Shown here: piece after piece, positions 17,707 through 27,700 of the stretch | Position numbering within the stretch: the stretch's first letter is position 1 | Layout: every line of letters starts with the position of its first letter | Source: Microcoleus sp. FACHB-831 | GTDB taxonomy: Bacteria; Cyanobacteriota; Cyanobacteriia; Cyanobacteriales; FACHB-T130 | Direction: 5' to 3' | Assembly (NCBI RefSeq): GCF_014695585.1 | Contig: NZ_JACJON010000067.1 | Coordinates: 248,001 to 312,000 of the forward strand | DNA: 64,000 bases | Position numbers and translations under genes: made by a program | Notes under the pieces: model-generated | Told to the model about the DNA's origin: nothing | Database searches by the model: none | Seen by the model: the letters and a program-made list of their open reading frames with translations, nothing else

Positions 17707-18162
17707 TCAGTCATGTGCTATGACTTTTTCTCTAGCAATTACTTTCTTACCCCGACTAATTGTTAGCTGTTTCTCAGTCAGAGTGTACGTGGTATCGCCA
17801 TTGACAGCAACATAGCGAAATCCCTGCTCGTCGTAATTTTTAAGAGGTAGAGTTATGCCACCTTGTCTTTTATTTTTAGCAACAGCAGCGTAATGGCTAG
17901 GAATTCCTTCAAAGCCGCAAATATTCAATTTATAGTTAATTGTTTCAATTGCTAAGATACGTTCCTTACCCTGCGGACAAAGAAAAAATTTTGTGTTTTG
18001 GGCAAGTTGAATAGAATGAGAAAGCGCTAAATTTTCTTTGGGGGCGCGATTCGTTAATTCTACAGCTTTTACTGAAGGAACCAAAAACAAAAATGCTCCT
18101 GCACCAAGCATTGCCAGCTTTAATACATGGGTACTATTAATTTCGGATTTAACCAGTCTCAT
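17707..18162 (-). CDS. Small secreted protein, paralogue A of 3
   Basis: A 151-residue protein with an N-terminal signal peptide (KLAMLGAGAFLFLVPSVKA). The mature part has a conserved Cys pair (CPQGKERIL...NICGFEG), a YxAxAKN-type stretch (YAAVAKNKRQG), LPLKNYDEQGFRYVAVNG and a C-terminal YTLTEKQLTISRGKKVIAREKV. The same layout is found at 18270-18785 and 19619-20065, so this is a local three-member family. The role is unknown. The two cysteines probably form a disulfide outside the cytoplasm. Confidence 0.7.
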   Translation of the reverse strand: MRLVKSEINSTHVLKLAMLGAGAFLFLVPSVKAVELTNRAPKENLALSHSIQLAQNTKFFLCPQGKERILAIETINYKLNICGFEGIPSHYAAVAKNKRQGGITLPLKNYDEQGFRYVAVNGDTTYTLTEKQLTISRGKKVIAREKVIAHD

Positions 18163-18269
18163 GTATTAAGCTTGATTTAAAACAAAGTGGAAATATGCTC
18201 TCAGTTGTGTTGATAAACCTTCATACTTGAGGGGAAGATGGTGAAACTCAACCAAGAGCATGTTCGGGC

Positions 18270-18785
18270 TTACTCCCAGCGCGTGACTTTTTGGTTTACA
18301 AGAGTTTTACGCCCTTGAATAGCTGTTAGTTTGTTGCGGGTTAGGGTGTAACGCACGCCGCCATTAACAGCAACATAACGCTTAGCTTTAGAATCGTAAC
18401 TTTGGAGAACTAGATTGATGCTATTTTTGCCATTCTTGGCTTTAGCAACATAATTTGTTGGAGTACCGCCCGAACCGCAAATACTCACAACAAAACCACT
18501 CGTTTCCGCCGTGATGTAAGGTTCCAGATTTTGTTCTGGAATAAGGGGGCAAAGATTATCTACAAGGGCGATTTGCATGGGTCTATCGCCTTGGATAGTC
18601 TCTGATGCAAGTTTTTGGTGATTGACAGTTTCACCACGTTTTTCCACTAGAATATCAACGCGATCGCTGCCTCTCATTACTTCTTTTGCATCTACCGATG
18701 AGTGCAACAACAAAAACGCACCAACACCAAGCATTGCCAGCTTCAATGCGTGTTTGCCAATAAATTCGGGTTTCATCAACGGCAT
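18270..18785 (-). CDS. Small secreted protein, paralogue B of 3
   Basis: A 171-residue paralogue of 17707-18162 with a nearly identical signal peptide (ALKLAMLGVGAFLLLHSSVDA). It has the Cys pair (CPLIPEQN...SICGSGG), YVAKAKNGKN, LQSYDSKAKRYVAVNG and YTLTRNKLTAIQGRKTLVNQKV. It is 107 nt upstream of paralogue A on the same strand and may be co-transcribed. A longer spacer follows the signal peptide than in A. Function unknown. Confidence 0.7.
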   Translation of the reverse strand: MPLMKPEFIGKHALKLAMLGVGAFLLLHSSVDAKEVMRGSDRVDILVEKRGETVNHQKLASETIQGDRPMQIALVDNLCPLIPEQNLEPYITAETSGFVVSICGSGGTPTNYVAKAKNGKNSINLVLQSYDSKAKRYVAVNGGVRYTLTRNKLTAIQGRKTLVNQKVTRWE

Positions 18786-18945
18786 AAGCTCTCTTTACCT
18801 TACAGATGATACTGAGATCAGCCTACCCGTTGTCTTGGTAAATAGCCTCGGTAATATTACGGTTTCAGTTAAAGTTGCTAGACAGATAAATACCGTGCGA
18901 TCGCGGTATCTTTTTTCGTTATCTTAAGGAGCAAAATGCTGTATA

Positions 18946-19134
18946 TTAACCTTCGTATTCGCTATCAATCTCAATATCCAGCGTTTCTTCATCAATCCGC
19001 ACATACAGTATATTTGGACGGCAGCAAACTTGACAATCTTCTACATAAGATTGCTGTCCGCCAGCACTTATGTCAACAAAAGTCGAATTGGGTTCGCCGC
19101 AGTAGGCACAGTAATATTCACCTGTCGTTTGCAT
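18946..19134 (-). CDS. CPXCG motif-containing cysteine-rich protein
   Basis: A 62-residue protein with YYCAYCGEPN near the start and EDCQVCCRPN in the middle: two Cys pairs that probably bind one zinc. VDISAGGQQSYVEDC is typical of this small family, and the end is acidic (EETLDIEIDSEYEG). No partner is known. It sits among the three secreted paralogues on the same strand but has no signal peptide, so it is probably a cytoplasmic bystander. Confidence 0.85.
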   Translation of the reverse strand: MQTTGEYYCAYCGEPNSTFVDISAGGQQSYVEDCQVCCRPNILYVRIDEETLDIEIDSEYEG

Positions 19135-19618
19135 TAATTAAGCCTCGCCACAATATTTTCACATTCTCGTTTCGTTACTTCATAGCGATCGCCATGACTA
19201 ATTCTGGCCTATTGTTGGCTGGTAAACAAGTACCTGCTTACGTTTAGTAACCTGCAAGTGGATAGGCTACATACTCGTTACCATTGCGCTGGCTAAAGAG
19301 ATCATTAATCGCATTGCTGTCGCATTTGCAACATCCCAAATAGAGATTTGCAGCTTTTTTGTCGTGAATTTATCTTAATTGATAGCAATAGTTTTCCTAG
19401 TGCGATCGCTTGTTTATATCAACCCTCTTTCAGTTTGATTTCAATTAATATACAAACCTACATACTTACACACTTAAGATTACCATTATAGCCCTCAAAA
19501 TCATTACTACCAAACCAGAATATTATGTGCAGGTGGCGCAGGGGGGAGAACCCTAATTGCGTATTTATTCTATAAATTTGCAAAAATTAGAGCCTCCCGT
19601 CGCTTGTGGTATGCTATT
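19135..19618. other. Intergenic region, possible coding relic
   Basis: No confident gene. On the minus strand, about 40 codons open to a stop at 19244-19246 read NLYLGCCKCDSNAI...YVAYPLAGY. The stretch has no ATG start and is not recognised. One HIP1 site occurs near 19404. Confidence 0.4.
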
Positions 19619-20065
19619 TTATCTTGAACTAATTACTTCTTCTTCTTGCAAGAGTTTCCTGCCTTTAAAAACGCTCAAACTTGCACCATTGACAATGTAT
19701 GTGATGTCGCCCGTCTTAACAACATATCCAGTTCCTTCTTCTGTTCTAGCCTTCAGAGGACGAGTACCTGTACCATTGCTCTTGCTAATACCCGTATAAA
19801 AAAGTCCTTTACTTGTCCGGCAAATATATACGTGAAAGCTTGCAGTCTCAAAATAATTAACAAGCCGCCCTCCTCCCGCATTAGGAGGGCAAGTATTTTG
19901 AGCAAGTAGCAAAGGGATATTTCTGGTATTAGTTACCGATGTTTCTATCCTTCCCCTATCACTGATTAATTCTGTAGCCCCTACCGATGGAGTTACGAAT
20001 AAAAAAGCACTAGCAGCTAGCAAGGCTAACTTCCTGGCCTGTTTAAAATTTAATTCAGTTTTCAT
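19619..20065 (-). CDS. Small secreted protein, paralogue C of 3
   Basis: A 148-residue, more diverged member of the family at 17707-18785. It has a signal peptide (ARKLALLAASAFLFVTPSVGA), a Cys pair (CPPNAGG...YICRTSKG), RPLKARTEEGTGYVVKTGD and YIVNGASLSVFKGRKLLQEEEV. It is separated from the others by the CPXCG gene and a gap of about 480 nt. Function unknown. The shared C-terminal GRK motif (RGKK, GRKT, GRKL) may be part of a conserved strand. Confidence 0.68.
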   Translation of the reverse strand: MKTELNFKQARKLALLAASAFLFVTPSVGATELISDRGRIETSVTNTRNIPLLLAQNTCPPNAGGGRLVNYFETASFHVYICRTSKGLFYTGISKSNGTGTRPLKARTEEGTGYVVKTGDITYIVNGASLSVFKGRKLLQEEEVISSR

Positions 20066-20209
20066 TTTTATCAGGACTTAAGTTCAATGTTGCTTACATT
20101 CGCTAACGTAAACAATAAAAATCTAATCGTCCATAGTTTCACTACTTTTTTTAAGATAAATTTGGTTATTGTGAAGTTTTTGAAATGTTTGTGTTTGAGG
20201 ATAATGCTA

Positions 20210-21829
20210 CTAACTAAAATTAGATGTAGCGGCGGCTAGATGCTTCTGTAACGTCGCAACTGGTAGCGGCCCTTGCAAGTGATTCCAGGGTAAAACTTGC
20301 TCTAATTCCCAGTTAGTATGGACGTAGTAATCTAGTTCTGGTAACTGTCCCCGCAGTTCTTTAAAAGCGCGTCGGTAGCTACCGAGGGAGTCGCCATAAT
20401 GGCGAGTTAATTCTAAAAGATGAGATAGGCGTCTGTCTCCTCTAGATATTAAAGCCTGCATTACTGACCAGTTATAACTTTCTGGTCTAAAATCAATGCC
20501 ATTGCGTCGCAATTCCTTCTCTAAAAACTTCAACCTCTTTTCAGCTTGGCGATTAACGCCAAACCACTGAAAGGGGGTGTGAGCTTTAGGGACAAAGGTG
20601 CTGCATCCCAGAGTTAAGCGCAAACCAGGGGCAGATTTTTTGAGCGATCGCATCATCGCCACAGTTTGATCTAAATCCTCTGCTTCTTCACCGGGAATAC
20701 CTACCATCCCGTAGAGTTTGAGTGCGCTTAATCCTCCGGCTTTGGCATTAATTGCAGCTTGAACAATTTCATCGTTGTTGAGTTTTTTGTTAATAATTTG
20801 CCGCACTCTCTCGCTTCCGCTTTCTACAGCAATAGTGAGCGATCGCGTATCTCGTTTAGCCAAAATTTCTGCTAATTTTACCGTTACCGTATTAGTTCGC
20901 ACCGAAGCGATACTCAGCCGCACATCATCATACTGTGGCTTACTCAAATAATCTAACAACGCTTCAAATTCTGGATGCTGAGTAACAGACGCACCTAATA
21001 AACCTAGCCGATTAGTTACAGCCAAACCGCGATCGATTGCAGGAATTAAAGAAGTTTCAAGGCTAGCCGTGCGAAAAGGCAAAGTTAGATAACTTGCCAG
21101 ACAGAAGCGGCACATTTCTGGGCAACTGCGAACCACTTCTACCATGTAAATATTTTCCCATGCTGCCTTTTCAGTAACGACAGATGAAGCAGATAAAGTA
21201 TTGCCCCGATAAGTCTGCTTTTCTACCTGGCTGGGAATTTCTGCGTCTACAGATTCAATTGATTTAATAAAGCCAGTAGAGTCATCATATTCTACATGAT
21301 AAAGACTGGGAACATAAATTCCTGGTACTTGCGCCAGATGCCTTAATTTAACTTGCCGATTAGCGCTTCTAACTTCTTTATAAGCATCAATAAAATTTCC
21401 CAGTAAATTTTCGCCATCACCCAACAGTATGACATCAAAAAAATCAGCGAAAGGTTCTGGATTAGCAGTTAATACTGGCCCACCACCAAATACTAACGGA
21501 TGCTCATCAGAACGAGCAGCAGCGCGAGTAGGAATTTCTAGGGATTCTAATAAATTGAGGATATTTACATAGTCCAATTCCCAAGATACGGAAAAACCAA
21601 GTAATTCTGGATTTCTAGGCAGTTGTTCGCGAGTATCGGTGAACAGGCGGCTTACCTCAACATCGCGCCGCATTGCTAAAGTTGCCCATACCACTTGAAA
21701 GCCAAGGCTGGTGATGCCAACAGTGTACTCGTTGGGGAAAGCAAAGATAGCGGGTATGGCGTCGTTGTCCGGCGTCGCAGGTGTAAATAAAAGGCGTTCG
21801 GCAGCGAAGGCAGAGGCAGTAACAGGCAT
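20210..21829 (-). CDS. B12-binding-type radical SAM protein
   Basis: About 539 residues. The N-terminal part resembles a cobalamin-binding-like domain (FPNEYTVGITSLGFQVVWATL, VFGGGPVLTANPEPFADFFDVILLGDGE). The radical SAM core has CPEMCRFC (C-x3-C-x2-C) near residue 233, followed by TIAVESGSERVRQIINKKL and a C-terminal helical region. The family is conserved in cyanobacteria; the substrate is unknown. ATG 21829 is preferred; an in-frame TTG at 21841 would add four residues. It begins 18 nt after the SemiSWEET gene, so the two are probably one transcript. Confidence 0.88.
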   Translation of the reverse strand: MPVTASAFAAERLLFTPATPDNDAIPAIFAFPNEYTVGITSLGFQVVWATLAMRRDVEVSRLFTDTREQLPRNPELLGFSVSWELDYVNILNLLESLEIPTRAAARSDEHPLVFGGGPVLTANPEPFADFFDVILLGDGENLLGNFIDAYKEVRSANRQVKLRHLAQVPGIYVPSLYHVEYDDSTGFIKSIESVDAEIPSQVEKQTYRGNTLSASSVVTEKAAWENIYMVEVVRSCPEMCRFCLASYLTLPFRTASLETSLIPAIDRGLAVTNRLGLLGASVTQHPEFEALLDYLSKPQYDDVRLSIASVRTNTVTVKLAEILAKRDTRSLTIAVESGSERVRQIINKKLNNDEIVQAAINAKAGGLSALKLYGMVGIPGEEAEDLDQTVAMMRSLKKSAPGLRLTLGCSTFVPKAHTPFQWFGVNRQAEKRLKFLEKELRRNGIDFRPESYNWSVMQALISRGDRRLSHLLELTRHYGDSLGSYRRAFKELRGQLPELDYYVHTNWELEQVLPWNHLQGPLPVATLQKHLAAATSNFS

Positions 21830-21847
21830 TTTAAGCTTCAAAATAGA

Positions 21848-22102
21848 TCATTTATATTTAATTTTAAGCCATACAATTATAAGGTTTAAAATTAACGTCA
21901 CCAGATTTGCCGCAATTACCGCCACATCTTGGCGCAGAATTCCGTATACTAACCACAGAAAGACACCTATACAGAAAGTAATCAGCATAACGAAAGAGAC
22001 ATCTTTAGCTGATTTTGTTTTCCAAACTTTAATGACTTGAGGCAAAAAAGCGATAGTCGTTATTGTACCTGCGGATAATCCCAAAATAGTGACAAAATTC
22101 AT
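21848..22102 (-). CDS. SemiSWEET family sugar transporter
   Basis: An 84-residue protein with three transmembrane helices and the PQ-loop motif (TIAFLPQVIKVWKTKSAKDVS). This is the size of a bacterial SemiSWEET, which dimerises to move sugars by facilitated diffusion. The WLVYGILRQD segment with the pocket Trp and the late Asn (AANLVTLILN) are seen. It lies 18 nt upstream of the radical SAM gene on the same strand. The sugar specificity cannot be read. Confidence 0.92.
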   Translation of the reverse strand: MNFVTILGLSAGTITTIAFLPQVIKVWKTKSAKDVSFVMLITFCIGVFLWLVYGILRQDVAVIAANLVTLILNLIIVWLKIKYK

Positions 22103-22564
22103 GGTGATCTTGAGCTAGTGTCCAGTTAGTAGGTTTGGTAATCTCCCCCTACTACTATCTCAAATATTGCAACATTAAAACGTTAATTTAGAGACGATTA
22201 ATATTATTACCTTACAAGTAGCTAATTTAACGAATTTCGTAATTAGTCGTTCAGCGAGCGCTAATTAGCCTAGCGTATCCCTGGGTGTATTTACATTTTA
22301 TAGTCAGAAGGCGATAATATTGCCCCAATTAGATAAGGATGTATTTTGGGGAAGTGGATATCGATATTAATGGCGATCGCCGTCTTCTCTACCTTAAAAA
22401 ATAGTGGCGATCGCGCCTACAGCTATCTGTCTAACTGTAGGTTAAAATTTTGGCAAATTTACTCACCTCACTTGATAGCTAGATTAGAACAAACTAGAGC
22501 CTCGGTATACAGCATTCACCCATTCCAACCATCTTTTCAGGTAACTTGAACATTAAATTATTTC
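22103..22564. other. Intergenic region
   Basis: Contains TAATTAG/CTAATTA inverted repeat arms near 22240-22267 and HIP1 sites. An open frame at 22346-22549 begins with TTG and is largely HIP1 and repeat-like sequence; I do not call it a gene. Confidence 0.45.
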
Positions 22565-24439
22565 TCAGCTTTTGTTTTTCAGCTTCTTCTGATAAGACTT
22601 AGCCCAAGCATATCGCACTGGATCTTCTTTCAAAAGATACTTTACTACTTCCCAACGTTTATTCTCATCCTTGGCATTTCTCACGACTCGCTTGATTTCA
22701 GCATCCGTATCTCTAGGGTTAGCACCGCGTTTGATTGCCTCGTCAAACCAATACGCACCATCTGCACATTGACCCCGTTCAAAACAAATTGCACCCATGA
22801 GGGTGTAGGGGTGATGACTATTAGGCTGGTATTTAATAGCCTGTCGAGCGCAATATTCTGCGTCATCTAATTTATAGATATCGCGGAATGCCCCGCCCCT
22901 AGTTGTTAGTAATGCTGATTTGAGCTTATTTTCTTTAATTTTATCTAAGTCCAGATTTTCCGTTAACTTCAATGCTTTTTGTGGTTCATCTGCTTTGCGC
23001 CAATGGCTGCTAGCATTGGGCAAGTTCCATTTATTTCCCGTCCGGTTGTACTCCTGTTCGTAGAAAGTTGCTTCTATTTCGTGGTGGGTAATTAAAATTT
23101 TTCCTGAGAGCAGTTCATGCTTTTCATAAACATGATCTTCTGGCCATCGATAAAACCTATAATTAGGCTGAGGCGCTTCAATTTTATTCGCCTGTAGCCA
23201 ACCTACATCCGTAGGTTCGAGCCGCTCTTTTTTCTCCAATTTTTGCATAATTGCGTACAAAGGGCTGGCGGGTGATTTATCTTTATAGGCAGAGACATCA
23301 TATTTCGCTTTGAGAGTAGCAAAGTCCTTTTCTTGGGCAAAAACAATTATCTCTTCACGTCCATTCTGTTTCAGCCATTCAGTCTCAGGTTCACTTAGCT
23401 GCTCTCCTGATTCAATCTTGTACTTCAGAGTAGCAACGTATTTGCATTGGGCAATGACTATCGTATCAGTAAGTTTACGCTTTTTCAGAAAGTTAGTATC
23501 TGTCTCACTCAGGGCAATTCCTGATTCAACTCTTTTCAGAAGTCTGTACAAATGATTATAGGGAGATGAATCCTCATATTGAGTTGCTTTGTACTTAGCC
23601 TTGAGTGCAGCAAAGTTCCGCTTCTCCTGTAGCTCTCGATCGAAGGAAATTATCTCGGTAAGTCCCTGCTGTTGCAGCCAATTTATCTCTGACTCATTCA
23701 ATAGTTCTTCTGAGTCAACTTGTTGCAGTATGAGATACAGAGGACTAGATGCAGATGTATCCAGGTATCTAGTTACTTGGTATTTATCCTTCAGTTGTGA
23801 AAAGCTGGCTTCCCTTAATGATTCTTGGTGCTGAAAAAATGCCAGCGTTTCAAAGAGTTGCTGTTCGTTTAACCAGTTAACATCTGAATCACTTAGGCGT
23901 TCTTCTGCTTCCAATCGCTTGAGGATTTGATACAGTGGGCTATCTGGCGATAACTCTTGGTATTGAGTGGCTTTGTACTTAGCCTTTAAATTTATAAATC
24001 GCTCTATTTCCTGTTCCCTTAACTCAGCGCTCGCCATTGTCGCAGAAAGCCCGTGCGCTTTCAGCCATTCAAAATCTGAATCAGTTAGTTTATTTCCTGA
24101 ATCCAGCTTTTTAAGTATAAAGTAAAGGGGGCTAGACTTTGATGAAATAGAACAGTTTGTTGCTTTGTATTTAGACTTTAACTGAGTAAATTCACTTCCT
24201 AACTTTATGAACTCGGATTCTCTATGTTGCTGTTCGTGCTGGATAGCTTCAATGGTTTTAAAAAGCTCACGCTCTCTCAACCAATTAAGCTCTAATTCAT
24301 TTATTTCGATACAACAGTCAACTTTACGGAGGATGAAATACAGCAAACTAGAAGGTGATGAATCTTCATAGCTTGTTGCTTGATACTTGGATCTTAGTGC
24401 AGTTAAATGTTTTAACCGTGCTTGAGATTCGTTGTACAT
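22565..24439 (-). CDS. Modular repeat protein with C-terminal TPR-like domain
   Basis: A 624-residue cytoplasmic protein not recognised as a named family. About seven copies (one shortened) of a 60-70-residue module fill residues 8-430. Each has LKxKYKATQY, then SSPSSPLYxILKRLE, then a polar turn and LSDSDxxWLxxxxL, and ends in a charged helix. A unique segment (YRWPEDHVYEKHELLSGKIL) leads to about 170 residues with TPR-like helices (GGAFRDIYKLDDAEYCARQAIKYQPNSHHPYTLMGAICFERGQCADGAYWFDEAIKRG). There is no signal peptide or membrane segment. The architecture suggests a scaffold. It stands alone, divergent from the penicillin-binding protein. Confidence 0.75.
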   Translation of the reverse strand: MYNESQARLKHLTALRSKYQATSYEDSSPSSLLYFILRKVDCCIEINELELNWLRERELFKTIEAIQHEQQHRESEFIKLGSEFTQLKSKYKATNCSISSKSSPLYFILKKLDSGNKLTDSDFEWLKAHGLSATMASAELREQEIERFINLKAKYKATQYQELSPDSPLYQILKRLEAEERLSDSDVNWLNEQQLFETLAFFQHQESLREASFSQLKDKYQVTRYLDTSASSPLYLILQQVDSEELLNESEINWLQQQGLTEIISFDRELQEKRNFAALKAKYKATQYEDSSPYNHLYRLLKRVESGIALSETDTNFLKKRKLTDTIVIAQCKYVATLKYKIESGEQLSEPETEWLKQNGREEIIVFAQEKDFATLKAKYDVSAYKDKSPASPLYAIMQKLEKKERLEPTDVGWLQANKIEAPQPNYRFYRWPEDHVYEKHELLSGKILITHHEIEATFYEQEYNRTGNKWNLPNASSHWRKADEPQKALKLTENLDLDKIKENKLKSALLTTRGGAFRDIYKLDDAEYCARQAIKYQPNSHHPYTLMGAICFERGQCADGAYWFDEAIKRGANPRDTDAEIKRVVRNAKDENKRWEVVKYLLKEDPVRYAWAKSYQKKLKNKS

Positions 24440-24750
24440 ATTGATTGAAGAGGCGGGGCTTAATCTGGCTGTAAGCGAGACTATAACAACAAGATCGCCA
24501 AAAACGGCTCCGGAAAATTACCTATCGCCCAAGAAAATCGCGGTACTCTTTACACAGCCGCTAACGCGCTAACGCGCTTCGCTTCGCTGACGCTAAAGCG
24601 CCTGACAATCGCTGTAGCTATCAACGCGAATATACGCCCAACCAAAAAAGGAAGTGTCCAAGTGCCTAGCGCAAATTGCGATCGCGGGCATTAAAATAAG
24701 CAACAATAAAGGCGAGTACTAGCTTGGCTCGTGGGAATGGAGGAGTTGAC
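24440..24750. other. Divergent intergenic region with dispersed repeat
   Basis: Around 24556-24605 is a GCTAACGCGCTAACGCGC / GCTTCGCTTCGCTGACGC mosaic, a form of the dispersed GC-rich repeat also seen near 2080 and 48910. The GGAGGAG ribosome binding site of the next gene is at 24739-24745. Confidence 0.55.
24739..24745 (+). promoter_or_regulatory. Ribosome binding site deciding the GTG start
   Basis: GGAGGAG lies five bases before GTG 24751 and inside any frame starting at TTG 24724, which favours the GTG. Confidence 0.75.
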
Positions 24751-27700
24751 GTGGCAAAGTTTATCTCAAAGCTCAAAGAGATATCGCATAAACTCAATAC
24801 GGGATCGTCAACGGAACCCGATCAGCCGCCTCTGAGCGACAGCCAACCAGGAAATCCTTCTCAGGTGTCAACCGAACCGGAAAATCATTTGCACGACAGT
24901 AAACCAGAAGCCGGTTCTAGCGTCTCAACAGAACCTGGAACTCTTGTAGTGAGCGATCGCAAACCAGAGCAGACAATCACCCCAGCATCAGGAAGCGAGA
25001 AATTAACACGTTCCCTAGCAAGGGTGAAAGAGATATCCACCAAGCTATCGAACTATATGAGGGTGGGGGTGTCACCGGAAACTGGAAAGTTTCTGTTGCT
25101 TGAGGGGGAGACAGACGTAGACACCCCAGCATTAGAGCGTCAGAAATTGATTCGTAGTCTTAACCACCTCAAACATCAATCAACGCAGGCGGTAATTCAG
25201 GCGTTCTCTGGTCCTAAGCCGCTGCATCGTAACTACAAGTTTTGGCTAGGCGTGGGGGTAGGAGGAGGAGCGATCGCCCTCGGTGGAGTTTGGATATCAG
25301 TAGAACGTGGCTTACCTGATGTTAACGACGTTGTAACTTATGTTCGCGATGGCACGATCACTATCAAAGCCGCAGACGGAACAATTCTTCAACAACAGGG
25401 TGAAGCAACCCACGAAAAACTCAAAATAGAGCAAATTCCCAAACCGCTGATTCAAGCTTTCATTGCCGCAGAAGACAGGCGCTTTTACCAACATCACGGC
25501 GTCGATTACCAAGGTATTGGCAGAGCCTTTGTTTCTAACCTTATGGCTAGAAATGTTGTAGAAGGCGGTAGCACCCTCACTCAACAGCTAGCAAGAATTG
25601 TCTTCCTCGACCAACAACGCAGCTTTTGGCGCAAGCTTAGGGAATTTCGTCTGGCTCAAAAAATCGAGGATAAGCTCACAAAAGAGCAAATTTTAGAGCG
25701 TTATCTTAATTTAGTTTATCTTGGTTCGGGAGCCTACGGCATCGCCGATGCATCGTGGGTATACTACAGCAAACCCCTCGACCAACTGACATTACCAGAA
25801 ATGGCCATGTTAGCAAGCATGGCACCTGCTCCCAGTGTCTATTCGCCTTTTGTAAACGAAAAAGTCGCCAAAGATCACCGCAATTTAGTGTTGCAAAGGA
25901 TGCGGGACTCTGGGTTTATTACGCCGCAACAAGCGCAAGAAGCGATCGCCACGCCGCTAACCACAAAACGCAGCGCTCCCAAGCGACTAACCCGCGAAGC
26001 CCCATATTTTACTGATTACATCCAGCAGCAAATTCCCAAGTACGTCTCGCCCGATTTGATAGATAGAGGTGGATTGACAATAGAAACTACCTTGAATCCA
26101 AACTGGCAGCAAATAGCAGAAGAGGCAATCAAAAAGACGATTGAAGAAAATAGTAAAGGACAGAACTTCGATCAAGCTGCAATGGTAGCTGTAGATCCGA
26201 GAAATGGCCAAATTAAAGCAATGGTTGGGGGGAAAGATTTTTACCAAAACCAATTTAACCGCGTCACTCAAGCGCAGCGCCAGCCCGGTTCAACCTTCAA
26301 AATGTTCGTATACAGTACGGCGATCGCTGCTGGATTTACCCCATTTCGCGGTTACGAAGACGCCCCTTACACCGTAGACGGCTATACTCCTAAAAACTTC
26401 AGCGAAAGCTATCAAGGCTGGCTGAACATGAGGGATGCCCTTACCAACTCCATCAATGTCATCGCCGTCAAAATAATGATGGACGTAGGATATCAGCCAG
26501 TTATCGACACTGCTAGAAAAATGGGCATAGAATCTCCACTCAAGCCCACCCCTTCTCTAGCATTGGGCAATTCCGAAGTCAACTTGCTAGAGCTAACCAG
26601 TGCTTACGGCACCCTCGCAAACAAAGGTATGCACGTCAAAGCTCACGGCATTACCCGCATTCTCGGCAGAGACGGCAACATTATCTACGAGGGGAAATTT
26701 AAGCCAGAGCGTGCCCTACAGGAAGACACAACTGCCATTACAACCTGGATGCTGCGAAACGTCGTCAACAATGGCACGGGTGGCGCAGCTCAACTTAACG
26801 ATCGCCCCGTAGCTGGTAAGACTGGTACTTCTGACGAAGCCCGCGACCTCTGGTTTATTGGCTACATTCCCCAATTGGTAACTGGCGTTTGGTTGGGTAA
26901 CGACAACGACGATCCAACTTGGGGTTCTAGCAGCACCGCCGCCGAAACCTGGAATAAATTCATGGCCAAAGCTGTCGAGGGAATGCCTAAAGAGGAGTTC
27001 CCCAAGCGTCCCGATGAGTTAGAAGGTCGAAAACCTCAGATCAAAGTACAGCCCATCAAGGCTAAAAATGTCCTTTATGGAAGGGTAAACTCAGACGACA
27101 GCGACGACTCGCCACGCCCTCGTCGGAGGAGATACCAAGAGGAAACCTCCAGCAACAATAACTCTACTAATTACAGGCCGCGCCGTTCCAGATATCGCAA
27201 TAACAGCGATGACAACTCCAACGAGTATCGCCCCAGAAGACGGCGCGTAATTACCAGCCAGCAATCTGATAGCAGCGAAAACACTTATCGCCCCAGAAGA
27301 CGGCGCGTAATTACCAGCCAGCAATCTGATAGCAGCGAAAACACTTATCGCCCCAGAAGACGGCGTGTAATTACCAGCCAGCAATCTGATAGCAGCGAAA
27401 ACACTTATCGCCCCAGAAGGCGGCGTGTAATTACCAGCCAGCAATCTGATAGCAGCGAAAACACTTATCGCCCCAGAAGGCGGCGCGTAAGTACCAGCCA
27501 ACTGTCTGAGAACCAATCCACACCCCGCTACCGCCGCAGGTATCCTAGTGCAGATAATAACTCTGGGTACTCAACACCAGTTCGGCGCCGTTACCGGCAG
27601 TCATCAGCCTCCAATTATTCTCCCTCGCGGCGTTACCGCACCCAAAACACAGAAGTAACGCGCACATATACACCGCCCGCTCCACGCGCTGAGAGGAGAG

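Noticed and set aside
19244-19364. Minus-strand 40-codon frame with GCCKCD
   Set aside because: No ATG/GTG start in frame and no family recognised; kept only as a possible relic.
22346-22549. 67-codon ORF beginning with a hydrophobic stretch
   Set aside because: TTG start without a ribosome site and largely HIP1-derived codons.
27229-27490. CRISPR array
   Set aside because: The repeats are directly abutting and coding, without spacers; no cas gene is present.
27091-27516. 141-codon minus-strand repeat ORF
   Set aside because: Shadow of the 60-bp repeats in the penicillin-binding protein gene.
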